Assembly (NCBI RefSeq): GCF_037975245.1
Contig: NC_092562.1
Span: forward strand, 31,870,554 to 31,934,553
Reading direction: 5' to 3'
DNA length: 64,000 nucleotides
Origin: Apostichopus japonicus
Lineage: Eukaryota > Echinodermata > Holothuroidea > Aspidochirotida > Stichopodidae
Position numbers and translations under genes: made by a program. This document shows positions 11,633 through 25,100 of this stretch, piece after piece; within the stretch, counting starts at the first letter, position 1, and each line of letters begins with the position of its first letter. The notes beneath the pieces are model-generated. The model was not told the origin of the DNA. It worked only from the letters and a program-made list of their open reading frames with translations, and made no database searches.

Positions 11633-12483
11633 CAGGGACGTAGCCAGTAGGAGCAACTTCTCACCCCCCCCCCCCCCCTTTCAGTGTCGAAAAATGTTAA
11701 AAACTGCTTTTTTTTTAGCATGGCATTTTTTGTCAGTGCTCTTTTGATCTTGAATACTCGTCAGCTCCGTTAACTCGATTATAATCGTAGTAACATTCAG
11801 ACCTACTGATTGAGCTACTTACTTAGTTTGGCAGATGTAATTAGCTAAATTTAGCCCATAGCCTATTACAAGCCTTCGGTAGGCCACTGCGTAATAAAAT
11901 ACATATTGTCTACCTAACCGCACTCGATGGAGTGTCACGAACCGTATGCACAACAACGTCGACAACGTTCGTTCTCATCCTTTCTATATGATTCGTCCTA
12001 AGTTGTTGCACGAACAGCATGTTATGAAGCTAAGCTAGCAATCGTACGTGATACGCACTTCCTATAAATAATTATTACACTGCTAATACATTGCGATAGC
12101 GATATTGTTTTTAGGCCACTGCACATCTAGCTGTCTTACAAAATATGAAAGTTTATATTGTCTATCAGTTAAGTTCGTCAAATGTATGAAAGTCCAGACA
12201 TTGGACAATAAACAAGAACCATCCTACTGGAAAAAAAGTTAAAAGAGCCATATGTTTGTCTTTCTGATATAATATGTAAAAGAACATGTAAAAGAATTCA
12301 AACAGGAAACAAAGTCTGCTGATAATATGATAACATATGATAATGATGAAAGTGGCAAAACATTGCACCAGATCGCATCTAAGGACCTTCAATTGTTATT
12401 AGGGGACACCCCCTCCCCTTAGACCCCTCCCCATATCAATCGCAAAATGTGCTCCCCCTTTCAAATTTCTGGCTACGTCGCTG
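11633..12483. mobile_element. hAT-like element, 851 bp
   Basis: Left end CAGGGACGTAGCCAGTAGG, right end (inverted) CAGCGACGTAGCCAGAAAT. The flanks TATTGTTT (11625-11632) and CATTGTTT (12484-12491) match at seven of eight bases. The interior is a longer version of the nested MITE at 6718-7157, sharing AGGCCACTGCACATCTAGCT and TCAGTTAAGTTCGTCAAATG. Confidence 0.85.
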
Positions 12484-14538
12484 CATTGTTTCATGTTATA
12501 CTGTTATGTCATACTAATATACTGGTACACTGGTACTGATATACTGGTACTGGAATAGTATACTGATATACAGTGACCATACTGGTTACACATAATATGT
12601 GTAACCAGTAGGGTATAATATACGTAATGTATCCCGAGGTTCTTTCTTGCCAATTGCAGGGTGATTGGTATTAGTATAGTACTTGTGTGCATATTATGTT
12701 TGGTATAGGTTCTGTGTCGATCATCACACTTGGTACTGTAGGCCCGTACTGTCATCCCAGATATACATGATTCACTGCTGTCATTGTTTCGTTGGGTTGG
12801 TGAGTAGGCTGGCCTGCATAGGCCTATAGGCGGTTATGTATCATAAGTGGTTGAGAATCGAGATCCCACATATTGCCTCTAGTTATTACCTGGTGAAGAG
12901 TGTTAAAGATTTGGACACAGAGTACAGTTGATTTCGTGATTATGTGTTGTCATTCTTTAACCTGAAACTATATATTACCGCATAACATATATTAGGTTCA
13001 TTAAAATGTTATTGTATCACTGTTAGATATTAAGAGGTAGTATAGTTAAGCTCAAGGTTATTCTCTTGTCATTTGAAACATGAGAAAATAGTACAAAGTG
13101 TGTCCCATGAATTTTATGGTGTTCCATGTACTTAGTTGTTGTTGTGACATATTACCGTAGTATTGTCATTCATGTTAAAGATACTTTTCTTTTTTGTCAC
13201 ATATTTCAGAGGCTGTTTTAACCTTGGTAAATAAATCGACAGTATATATTAAGCTCTAATCTTTGGTGTCACCCAGCTTATCGCTGTAACTGATTCTAAT
13301 CGACAGTCTTACCCATCTTGTCCCCTTCCTTTTTATCGGTGCACGACCCTTCACTAGACATAGTAACTACTGTAGCTTGGATACAACCATAACTTTATAG
13401 TTACACTAGTATAGTACTACTACTACTATAGTTAACTTGTAGCTATGCTTAGATTATAGGCAAACCGTATGATATCGTCCGTTGTGTCACTGCCAGTTAA
13501 ATACCAAATGACAGACGCAATGTAGAGGTAATATAATACTGATCGATGAAAACTTCGGTAACTTTCTACGAGTTGTATCTTAATTTGTTCAAAGCTGCAT
13601 TTCAATTTCTTGAAAATGTGAGGTATGTTTCCGTAGAAAATACTAATTAGTATTTTTACGTGTGAGCATTACAGATCGAGCAGCAACAAACTTTTTGTAT
13701 TAAATAAAAACATGTTAAGGTTCCTTTTCGCTTTCCATTCCGCATACACATACCCTTATATGTGTCTCACAATTCTGTGTATTTATTCATTTATTTATTA
13801 TTAAGAATTTTTTACAATAAAAAAATGAAGGGCGCCATCAATAAGTAAAGCGACGACGTCAGCCGTGTTATATATACATCTTGGAAATAACAAAACAGAC
13901 AGTCCATATCCAGACTAGGTCGGAGTAAACTCAAACATACAAATTTGTGACATTAGCCGATAAGTGCCATTTCGTCCGGATGCAACAAATTCCGCCGGCT
14001 GGTAGGTTAATTGTATTACATTAATGGAGTTCGATCATGAACAGCTAGTGATGTTTCCTTTTGTAAGCAATTGCCCAAGGTTACGCGTACTCTTCACTTT
14101 TATGGAACGCGAATAGGGAAAACGTAAGTAGTGGCAGCAACGCATCAGTAATAAACATCTGATAGGCTAGAAACGACCTGTTTTGAATTTATAACGACCT
14201 GTCTCGAATTAACGTGACGACCCGTTTTGAATTAAAAACGGCGTGATTTAACTTAACGGCATGTTTGGAAGAAGCAACGGATTATTGTTAGTAGTAACAA
14301 CCTGATGTAATTAGTAACGGCATTACTTCAATTCGTAACGAATATAATATCAATTAGTAGCAACGCTGTCGTAAAATGGTTTATCAATGCGTGGAAAAAG
14401 CGATGTGTAAAAAGCAACATTAGGTAAAAATGATTTCTGTAATCGTTTCTAATAAGCTACTGCACGGAGGATGAACCAATACGTATATATCGACGGTGAG
14501 CTGACTGATGTCAGGAAACGGAGTAAGGCTATAGCCTT
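12484..14538. other. Intergenic stretch, no gene seen
   Basis: AT-rich DNA with short ACTGGTAC-type simple repeats near 12520-12620 and scattered AACGACCTG-like phrases near 14170-14300. No open frame with convincing coding character and no RNA gene was seen. Confidence 0.4.
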
Positions 14539-15029
14539 TACTATGTCATGGTGTGTATGATGTGATCCCTAACCCAAATGATAGCTACAGAATGAGCCTA
14601 TACTATGTCATGGTGTGGATGCTGTGATCCCTAACCCAAATGATAGCTACAGAATGAGCCTATACTATGTCATGGTGTGGATGCTGTGATCCCTAACCCA
14701 AATGATAGCTACAGAATGAGCCTATACTATGTCATGGTGTGGATGCTGTGATCCCTAACCCAAATGATAGCTACAGAATGAGCCTATACTATGTCATGGT
14801 GTGGATGCTGTGATCCCTAACCCAAATGATAGCTACAGAATGAGCCTATACTATGTTATGGTGTGGATGCTGTGATCCCTAGCCCAAATGATAGCTACAG
14901 AATGAGCCTATACTATGTCATGGTGTGGATGCTGTGATCCCTAACCCAAATGATAGCTACAGAATGAGCCTATACTATGTCATGGTGTGGATGCTGTGAT
15001 CCCTAACCCAAATGATAGCTACAGAATGA
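14539..15029. repeat. Tandem array, 62-bp unit, about 8 copies
   Basis: The unit contains TACTATGTCATGGTGTGGAT, GCTGTGATCCCTAACCCAAA and TGATAGCTACAGAATGAGCC. Copies are nearly identical, with single-base differences (for example GTATGATG in the first, TATGTTATGG and CTAGCCCAA in the sixth), so the array is young. No function is evident. Confidence 0.93.
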
Positions 15030-16207
15030 TATGCATGAAACAATTGCAACTTGAAGTACGTACAGCCATACGGTTACAAAGTCATTCTGTGTTATTTAAA
15101 CATTATTTGGGGAGAATGATTTATAAGACACACTTAAATTGTTTTGAAAATATGAAGCGCCGGACAAGAGGTGCGGTATGTTCTCTCAAATATGAAAAAT
15201 GACAAAATGGTGGAGGTATAGATTTCATCTTTGCTTCTGAGAACGAAAGATCTATTCTTCTTGAATATCGAGTACAATTATCTGCCATTTTATTATCGCA
15301 AATAAAGTCAGAGTATATGATGCCATAAACATCAATATATTGACGCAGCGGTATAGCTTAATGTCATATTATAGTTAACTCAGCACTTAAGTGTTGACTT
15401 GAACAAGCTATATTATGATCATACATCATGTTACGGCTGACTGATCAGTAATTATAATCGACACTCAGCGTGTTATTAACAGAGTGTCATCAGAATGAAG
15501 TGGAAATGTTTTTGTAAGCATGTCTGTTAATACGTTTCAACTGCTTTATACATGTGCCAAAAACTAGTCAATTGTTTGAAGCATTGTCTGTTTTTGTAAT
15601 GCGCTGATAGCGATTATCGCTGGAATTGGTGGCACAGTCTGCACCATCTTAACCAATCGAAATATTTACTAAGGTGTTCTTAAATTTGGTCACCTCTGCC
15701 ACCCCGGAATGATCATGAGGATATTGTGGTCTTTCACTACATTTGCTACAATGATTGTCATCAGTGAAGCCTAATGAATGCCGTCAACAAGATAATGTAT
15801 ATTTGCTTTTATTAAACATATTCTTAATGTAGTGTGGAACTTTATTAACCTGTGTAGCTTGACAGAGCACTTACATGTGTATAATACAATGCGTTAAGCC
15901 CGTAAAAACGCTCCTGCATGCCGTCCGTATTCCCATAGCTTCACCTTATGTATTCAGCTTTATAACTGAAAACCGACTTCCTCTTTTTCAACAGATTCGA
16001 TTCTACCAAATTCAAGAAGTTGCAAGAACATCCAGCCGTCACGTTTCCCTGTAGTAATTCTGGCAGTTTCCCACTTAGCGGTATATGCCGGTGAACTTGA
16101 AGCAAGCGAACACGGCGGAGATATATTTCTCAGTTTGACATTGATGTGTACTTTAATGGATATATGTGCATCAACGACACATCATACCATTTGGTTAATA
16201 TTTTACA
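15030..16207. other. Region upstream of the sialyltransferase start, no gene seen
   Basis: No coding island or recognisable repeat was found. It probably holds the promoter and 5' untranslated exon(s) of the sialyltransferase, but no TATA box or initiator could be fixed with confidence. Confidence 0.35.
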
Positions 16208-16270
16208 TTGGATCTTGTAACCTTTCAGTTTGATTGTTATCAAGGTCAAATACTTGATAAGATAGATAAA

Positions 16271-19106
16271 ATGAAGGCCTTTCAGACATCTAAGGTTTAC
16301 CTGACTATTATTCTCTTGCTCAATTTTGTGTATCTTAGTTTCATTGGATTCCAGTTACAAAGTGGTAATTCATGTTTCGCTCCAGGGAGGACATCAACTA
16401 TCAGCAGATCTTTGTCAAGACAGGCAGAAAGCATTACCACGTCAGATTTGTCGGAGAACAGGACAAGAAACAGGTAAAGAATTACCACTTATGGCCAATC
16501 ACAATACTTTTGTCAATCAGATCGGACACCATGTTAAGTTACCTTTAAACATTGGAAATTATTTCTACTAGGCTTATAAGACATATGCCCCTGACTATGG
16601 CTTTAGCCTGGCGAAGATCGAATGCGTAGTGAAAGCGAAATCTCACAGAACATTCTATACATCATTCTTCCTCGGGAATTAAGAATGTCAGTATAATATA
16701 TTCACGTTATAACTAATTAACTGCGTGGGTTTCTGTTTACAAGTTGAACCTTGAAAGTTATCTAGTACTATTGTTGTATGCAAACAGAATACTCCAGTTG
16801 TGCTCATTATCAGTGTATAGGCCTATAACCCACTAAGCAGTAACAACCATGTTTATAATGATCAAGGGTTAGCAGATTTGATTTCAAATCTCTCAGGATA
16901 ATTGTTATAGGTCTATTACATTTAGTGCACTGTTAGATAGTACTTAGTACTCCAGAGTATAAAGAGTAAACAAGTGACCGTATAGTGCCTTAGCCTACTG
17001 TTATTTAACACTATACTTGGATCAATACCTAAGTATAGATAGAGAGTATAACCTTACGAAGAGTAAGTTCACAATTCATAGGCTATCAGTGGCGTATCCA
17101 GGATTTTCTAACCCGGGGGGGGGGGGCGCGAATTACTATCTAAGCGGAGCGCCACCATCGGTTGGCGCGCATCGTACAAGAAAATTTCTGGTTTTGATAC
17201 CCCCCAGATCACCGGAAATGGCACTTCTCGGGCTTGAAAATGACCAACCAGATGTACACTTTTGCCTGAGAATCAAGTATTTCCCAATAGTTTTTTTTTT
17301 CCATTCATAACCTTTTTGAAGATTGTCACCAGTCACACATCATGTTCGACCTCATCGCATGTCCTGTGGATCATTGCTTTTGTAGGTGATTATACGTTGC
17401 GGCCCACAATACCAGTCAGCCCCACTTTTCAAGGTTTAAGCCCATTATTTGTTCAGAATTTGAAAATTCACATTTCTCGTGAATAAACTCACTTCAAAAT
17501 ATACCCATAATGTTGCACAAAATTCATCTATGCAGCCCCTAATTCGCCATTACTAATGTAAAAGACATTTTTGACATGATTGGACCTCCATGCTTTTTCT
17601 CCATCTATATAAGACATTTCGTTGTTTACACTAGCATCCCGCGGCATACTGCGCAACTTTCACCGACTGGACGGTACACGATGGCATGCGATATAATAAC
17701 CGATGCTCGGTCAATGATATTGACATTACCAAGTTGAACGCGCGCAGAGCGCGCGAAAATGGTTGGTTATTTTTTTCGGGCAAGTCGTTACAGCCCCCAA
17801 ATCAAATTTGGGTGCTAGACCCATGACTAAACACATAGACAGTTTGAGGCTGTTCATCCTGAAACGCCATTTTCATGCTCATTGATATGATGTGATATCT
17901 GCTGTTTGCTTTAAAAATTCGAACAGGCGCGTAGCGAGGAATTTGCCAAGGGAGGGGCTTGTAGGCAAACTATCTAAGCGTAGCGCCACCCTGAGTTGGC
18001 GCGAAGCGTACAAGAAAACTTTGCCCGAAAATGCCTCCCAGATCGCTGGAAGTTGTACTTCCCAGGCCTTGTAAGTTGCATCTAAGCATTTTCTATTTAG
18101 AAATTACTAGCGATATCATAAACAAAATATGCTCAAGGGGGGGGGGGGGCGGTCGCCCTCTTCCCGAAATGCGTCATGTTCACCGACGACACGGTCGAGT
18201 TCGAGACCAGCCACAGTTGGTTTCATAGCACAATTCTACAATTGTTTAAGGCGTCCATACACACACGCGTTATGATAGACCATATATAGTATGATATATA
18301 GATACATTAGTGAGAGAGGGAAAATGGAAACGTCAAAAATGGAGTTGTCGGTGTAAAGGGTAGGGTGAGGCACACGCCCCTTCCGAAATCCTTGATCCGT
18401 CGCTGGCTACCATGTGTATATGAAAGGGATCAGCGCTGTAATGATGTCACTGTTCCTCTTTCTCTTCCCGGTGTCTTGACGTTTTCCTTTTACTCCCTCC
18501 TTTTTCTCTCTTTCTTCTTTTTCTTTTCCTTTCCTTCCTTTCCTCCTCCTCTTTTCCCCCCTCTTTTTTCCCTTTTTTCCCTCTTTTTTTCCCTCCTCTT
18601 TTTCCTACCCGGGGGGCGCGCGCCCCCAACGTCCCCCCTGGATACGCGCCTGGCTATAGATATAAGCATAATCTCCCACTATGAAACAAGCAATTCATAT
18701 GCAGTTGCTTTACAATTCTGGTACACTATATGCACTAATTATTTAACACTACTTGGATCAATGCCTAAGTATGGATAGAGAGTATAACCTTACGAAGAGT
18801 TTTCACAATTCATAGGCTATAGACTATGAAACAAGCAATTCATATACAGTTGCTTTACAATTCTGGTACACCATATATACTTACTTATGGTACATAAAAC
18901 CATGCATACTGACTGTGTGTGTGTCTGTGACAATCAGATCTAGCGGCTATATTCATTACGTTCGTAAACGTCCATTCAAAGGAATATAACGAGCGTCATA
19001 ATAAAGACAACCAGAAGAGACTTTATATGGTTAAAGTGATTCAGTTTGGTTAGGGACCATCACAAGAATATACTGCCGTAAATAACCATGACGTAATGGC
19101 ATATAG

Positions 19107-19147
<41 letters not shown>

Positions 19148-22100
19148 CATATATATATACATACATATATATATATACATACATATATATATATATATAT
19201 ATTTATACATATTCCATGATAGTGATGTCATGATACTGCATTGCTTCCTGGACTTGCACATTGTCACGACAAACCACATAAGTGCAAATGTCCATAATAT
19301 CCTCATGGTTTCAAACAAAGTCATGAAAGGAATGAGAGGACATTTATTCTGACATTAAACCGTAATATCTTGAATTATCATCTAAACATAATTATCTTAA
19401 AAAGGAAAATCCCAGTCAAATAAAAGGGCTGGTTTCCTGGGTTAGACTGTTGTACTATAGTAAACATTAGTTTGAAGTTTTGAAGAGATTTAACCTTTAA
19501 CATTATCACTATCGATTTGGCGACTCTGTATCCTCGTGGAGAGACATTCGGTAGCTTCCGTCGTTTTGCATTGAAGGTGGTGTCAATCAATGTGAATGAC
19601 TGAACCATGATGATTGGACTGACTCTTAATGACTCTTAATAATCATGTTGTGTAAAGTTTGGCATATGTAGTTATGTGAGAGTACAACTAATATCAACTA
19701 ATAGACAAGTAGACAATGATTCCTTTTGTATTAATGTTGTATTACTCTAGAATGAATCTCATCGCTCCCATAAGGAGGATGAGATAGTGTTGTTCCTTTG
19801 CCAGTTGAGCCATATACAGTTATGTCAGTTGCCATAACATGGCAGATTGTAAGCATTAAATGACCATCGCTTGGAAGTTGGAAGACAAACACTGAATCAA
19901 AAGAAGGTCCATATGTCTTAAACATGTCAAAACATGAATGAGTTCATTGACGTCGCTGAAACATGGTGCTTAAGCTGAACTGATTTATTTTTGTTGTTGA
20001 TTGACCTGTGACACTTAGTTAAAAGTCTAGTTACAGGGTTTCCTTCCAAACGCCCTAACTTTGCATCTAATGCTTGGATTACATATGTTGACCTTATCAT
20101 ATATACATACGCTACATTCCATTGGGTTCGGTTTACTTGATCCAAGATTCCGTGAGCCGTTCTATTGAAATCGGAATTCGTTTCGTGGAATGGCTACACT
20201 AGAATCAACTTCACGACACGAGTTTATGAGTCTTGATGTTAACAATAACTCTTAATGCAATGTCTACAAGAATGTACAAAGAGATACTTTAGTTTGAAAC
20301 TTCTTTGACTAACTTCAATTTCCCCCACATACGAGACATTAGAATTTCAGTGATTGACAATGAGTGGTAATCTTCTAGTGGTTAAGTTGGTATAAAATGG
20401 ACAAGAACATGGGCGTCAGCAGGTTTCAGAAAGTGAGGGGGACACTATACTATCTAAGCGGAGCGCCACCATTGGTTGGCGCGTAGCGTACCAGAAAATT
20501 TTGGGTACATAAGACCCCTAGATCGCAGGAGACGGCCTTCCTGAGTCGTTTTTAGTTACATCAGAACCAGATCTGTGAGGAGAAATTTTGTCTCACAAAA
20601 CTAAATTCCGACAGAAAGTACTGGTAGAAAGATGCCGTTCTGACACCAAGGGAGACGAATTACACAGCGTCCATCTCAAACGAAATATTTTCGGTAGTTT
20701 GGTATCATATAATACCCTGCATACAGGCAGAATACTGTCTGTAGGGCCTAAAATATATGATATTACCTTCCTGGTGGGGTCTTCGACTTGTTTTCAAGTT
20801 GAAATGCGTCGTTTTCTCTGATTCACAGTGTAGGGCAAGGGGAATTCCATTTCTGGCGAGAAGGGGTGCTTCCACAAAACACTCTAAAACATCGTTCAAA
20901 CATCGCACAAACTTTTATCAGAGGTCTCGGACGAAGCGGGGAGGGTGAATATCAGAGGAAGGGGGATAAAGGGCCAAGCACTGTTCTAATTTCCAGTGCA
21001 ATTTATTGATAATGATTCTTAAGTTAGATTCTACTTGAATCAGCTCAGCAATTGTGATAGAAAATCGCGCATATGCATGTGATTTTTTTAATAACTGCTC
21101 TGAAAAGTGGGGGGGACAAATGATATGATATCCCCTCCACTTTTGAAAGTGGGGGGACATGTCCCCCCGTCCCCCACCTGTTGACGCCCATGGACAAGAA
21201 CAAAAAAAGGGGAAAATTTCACAATTATTTTCACTGTTAAAAGTATGATTCTGGAGTCAGGACTCCCAGCCTAGTTTAGTTCAGTGTAGTGTTCACAAAA
21301 GGATATAGTCATGTTAACATCAAAACGGTATTGCCATATTGTATTTCTAGTAATAAATTTGTTCATTTGAAATCAATGTTTGCTGGCGATGGGATATGCA
21401 ACTCCGTGAATTGCCCTCATATTGTTTATTGTTCAAGTTAATAATGTACCGCAGTTTGTCTAGGATAGTAATGTTGTTAGAGCATTGTTTGACTGCTGTG
21501 CTAAGTTTAATTAATGTATTCTATGGTTTCAGTTTAACCGACAGTGAGCAGAAAATTTGGGTGTTCACGGATGATAATCTGGAGAAGATTTATTTCTACA
21601 ACAGACTCCTGAAAAAAGAACATAGTTTTAATAAAGCTAACCTTAAAACATTTAGGTGAGTAAATCTCCGTACTGTCACCTTAATAGTCTTAGCTATGGC
21701 ACTAAATCAATAGATGTGTTTCACTACAAGAGGAAATCAAAAAACAAAATTGATTACAGGGATATAGTACAATCAAACTCAGTTGAAACGTACTGCAGTG
21801 TGTTTATGAATTATATATGTAAGTTATATACTAACATATATAGTTAGTATAGTTTAGTATATCCAACACTAACACGACAAAGTACCACGTGATCGGTTTA
21901 TGCAGAAGGAGTTTGGCAGACTTTTAGGACACCTGCTTGCTACAGCCTAGATATTTAATGTTCTGTTTATCGTAATCTATATATTTATTAAAACAGAGGG
22001 CAGTATTGCATTCAATTGTCCTGCAAATCGACATTAACCTGCTTCTATAACGCACGTACGTGGCAGCTGCCGTATTTATTGCTTATTTGTTCTCCAAAGT

Positions 22101-25100
22101 AACATATTTAGTCCTTTTCAGCTGTGTAAATTTCATAGGGAGGGGACACCACTCCTCTGTGAGAAATAGTTGTTTGGGGAGAGCCGCATATTTCTGGGAA
22201 ATGGCGCTATCGATTCCGTCATTATAACTACATTGGTGCAGTTCAGGTATTCATTTTTGACCCGTGTTATTAAGTGCAAGCCGTTTGGAAGAAACTTCTG
22301 AAAAATTTAGAAGGGAGAGTGAAAATGCCACCATGCCCTTCCCGTAATTACTACTAGTCCATGACCAAAGTAACGCGTGATCGGTTATTGCAGAAGGAGT
22401 GATTGGTAAATTTTTAGGACACCGGCTTGCTGCCAGGGCATTGAATTTCTGTTTATCATATTTATTTATTTAGACAGTAGGCAATATTGTAATCGCATTA
22501 ACACGTACGTTACAGCTGCCAAGTTATTAATTTGTTTGCGAACCTTTGTAAAACTTTCAGCCTTTCAGCTGTGTAAATTGATATTACCTTGAATAACAAT
22601 TTTGTACGACTCGTAACTTACATTTCCCGTTTCTTTCTGACATCATCTGTTACATAATACCAGAGACAAGCTGTTTGGTGTATTGGGAGACGATTTCAAT
22701 AACTATTTGGTGGTACATCGAGGAAATACCGCAAATAACTCACAACTTCAGTACAACGGAAGCAAGAAACTCCGCTTTAACGTAACTGATAAAGTCTATC
22801 GACGATTACCCCATGTGAGCTTTGTGCGGTTTTAACAGTCGCTTCTCTTATTATTAATATGCATATATAAAGTTAAAAAGCTGAGCAATATATCAAAGAA
22901 GAAGTTATTTGATAAATACCAAAAAAGTTTGTTCAGCTAATCTTGCACTGCCAGTGTCAAACTGTGACGTCATATTCATATCGGTGTAGTAAGGTTAAAG
23001 GGATCAAATATGAGGAAGGGAGGGCTGAGGCAGGGCGACCACGAGATGTGCGATCAGTGTGTGTGGGGGGGGGGGAGGGGTTAAATTAGGGAGCTCGGTA
23101 AAATAAGAGGTGAAGTTTTTATAAATTTAATATTTTCATCATAATTTTCATAACATATTTGAAGAGTTAAAATAGGGGACCTATGATATAATTGTCCACA
23201 GGTTTGGACCTGACTTGAGGATTGTTATGGTATGCCCCACCGTCCATCGTGACCCATATTCAGTTTTGAGAATTGGTCAGAACACTGTTATTCTGGTCCT
23301 CTTCATATCTTGAGTTGGAGACTCCATTAGCTTATAAGATCATGGAGCATGGAGTACAACTGTAAGAAAGCTTCACATATCTACATTGTTTGTACTTAGA
23401 TAACTAGTGAATTAAGATTACGTTTTACGTTTTACTGTTCGACCATATAAGTTGGGAGCAAATTAAGTACAAACTGCAGTTTTAAATAATCGCTTGTTTG
23501 TCCTTCTGTAGTCTTTATTTTGTTTATTGTTGTCTCTTGTAATATAGAATTTTACCGTCAAAGAGTACAGACGTTGTAGCGTTGTAGGCAACAGCGGAGC
23601 GATACTTCAAAGCAGATGTGGACAAGATATTGATAAGGCTGACTTTGTCTACAGGTAAGGGGATCATCCATTCTAATCCTCGGTATACAGGTACGGGGAT
23701 CATCCATTCTAATCCTCGGTATACAGGTACGGGGATCATCCATTCTAATCCTCGCAAAGAATTGTACCGTTCTGGTATGGACGTTATAATCTGTAAAGTT
23801 TACTGTATAGTATACCAAACACATGTTATCAGTGAAATAGATATATGTTAGCGGAGTTGTTGACTAAAATAAAACTAAGTTACTTATACTAAACCAATCA
23901 TACCTTTAATCAAGCTTCCCAAACTGTCGAATGAGTCGCGAAGCTTTTACGGTAGATCGAGAGCCGGGTAGTGACAAACAAATTTGAAAAATAAAATTAA
24001 AAATGAAATTAAAACTACAATTGGTAAACAATATCATATCAACATCTCCTTGTCAAACGGTTAATTAATTCCATAATTCTGATAGATGTGTGTGAACTGT
24101 TGTTTACCGATCACTTAATATCAAACATATTAGTTACACGTTATTTATCAGTTCTCAGGGAGGAGAAATTTGATGGATGTTGGACCTCGGCTAGGAACAG
24201 TTTTTGAAGTAACGATCTGCTATCCGTGATGTTAGTATGGGGTCATTCAGCCTCATAATGAAAATATGAACTCTCTTGTTGTAAAAGTATAAGGGGTCAG
24301 TCCAATGACTATCACAAAAAATATTGGGCGGGGGAGGGGGTAGGGGTGGGAAATTATCTGCTAATCGGGGTGAATCCTCTTGTAAGACCGTGAGTTTTCG
24401 GTTCTTGGTCCTGACACTGCAGGCTAAAGATATTAAATGGAATCAATATTAAGACGATTGTGATGTTGTTAATCTTTGAAGATGCAATGCTGCCCCTATT
24501 CGACCATTTGTGAAGGACGCAGGAGAAAAGACAAACATAACCTCTTTTAATCCGAGTATTTTGGGCAAAAGGTGAGTTTAGTTATATTATAACGTTACCA
24601 TACCAACCTGCGACCGTATGAAAAGCCATTTTAACATTTAATCGGGAATTTCAGATATCTTAAATTGTTTCTTAATGTAGATATCTGAAATTGCATTCGA
24701 GATATCTGAATTTGAATTCGAGATATCCGAAATTGAATTCGAGATATCTGAAATTGAATTCGAGATATCTAAAATAGATTTCGAGATATCTGAAATTGAA
24801 TTCAAGATATCTGCAATTCTAATTCGAGATATCTGAAATTGAATTCGAGATATCTGCAATTGAATGCCAGATATCTGAAATGCATATGCAGAAATTCCCG
24901 ATTAAATGTTAAAATGGCGTACGTATGGAAAGCCATTTTAAACATTTAATCGGGAATTTTCAGATATCTGCAATTGAATTCGAGATATCTGCAATTGAAT
25001 TCGAGATATCTGCAATTGAATTCGAGATATCTGCAATTCTATTTCAGATATCTGAAATTGAATTCGAGATATCTGAAATTCTATTTCAGATATCTGAAAT

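Noticed and set aside
17924-18652. An independent element CAGGCGCGTAGCG ... GGATACGCGCCTG
   Set aside because: The ends pair reasonably, but flanking 8-mers do not match, whereas the larger 17087-18652 interpretation has a flanking GCTAT and an empty site.
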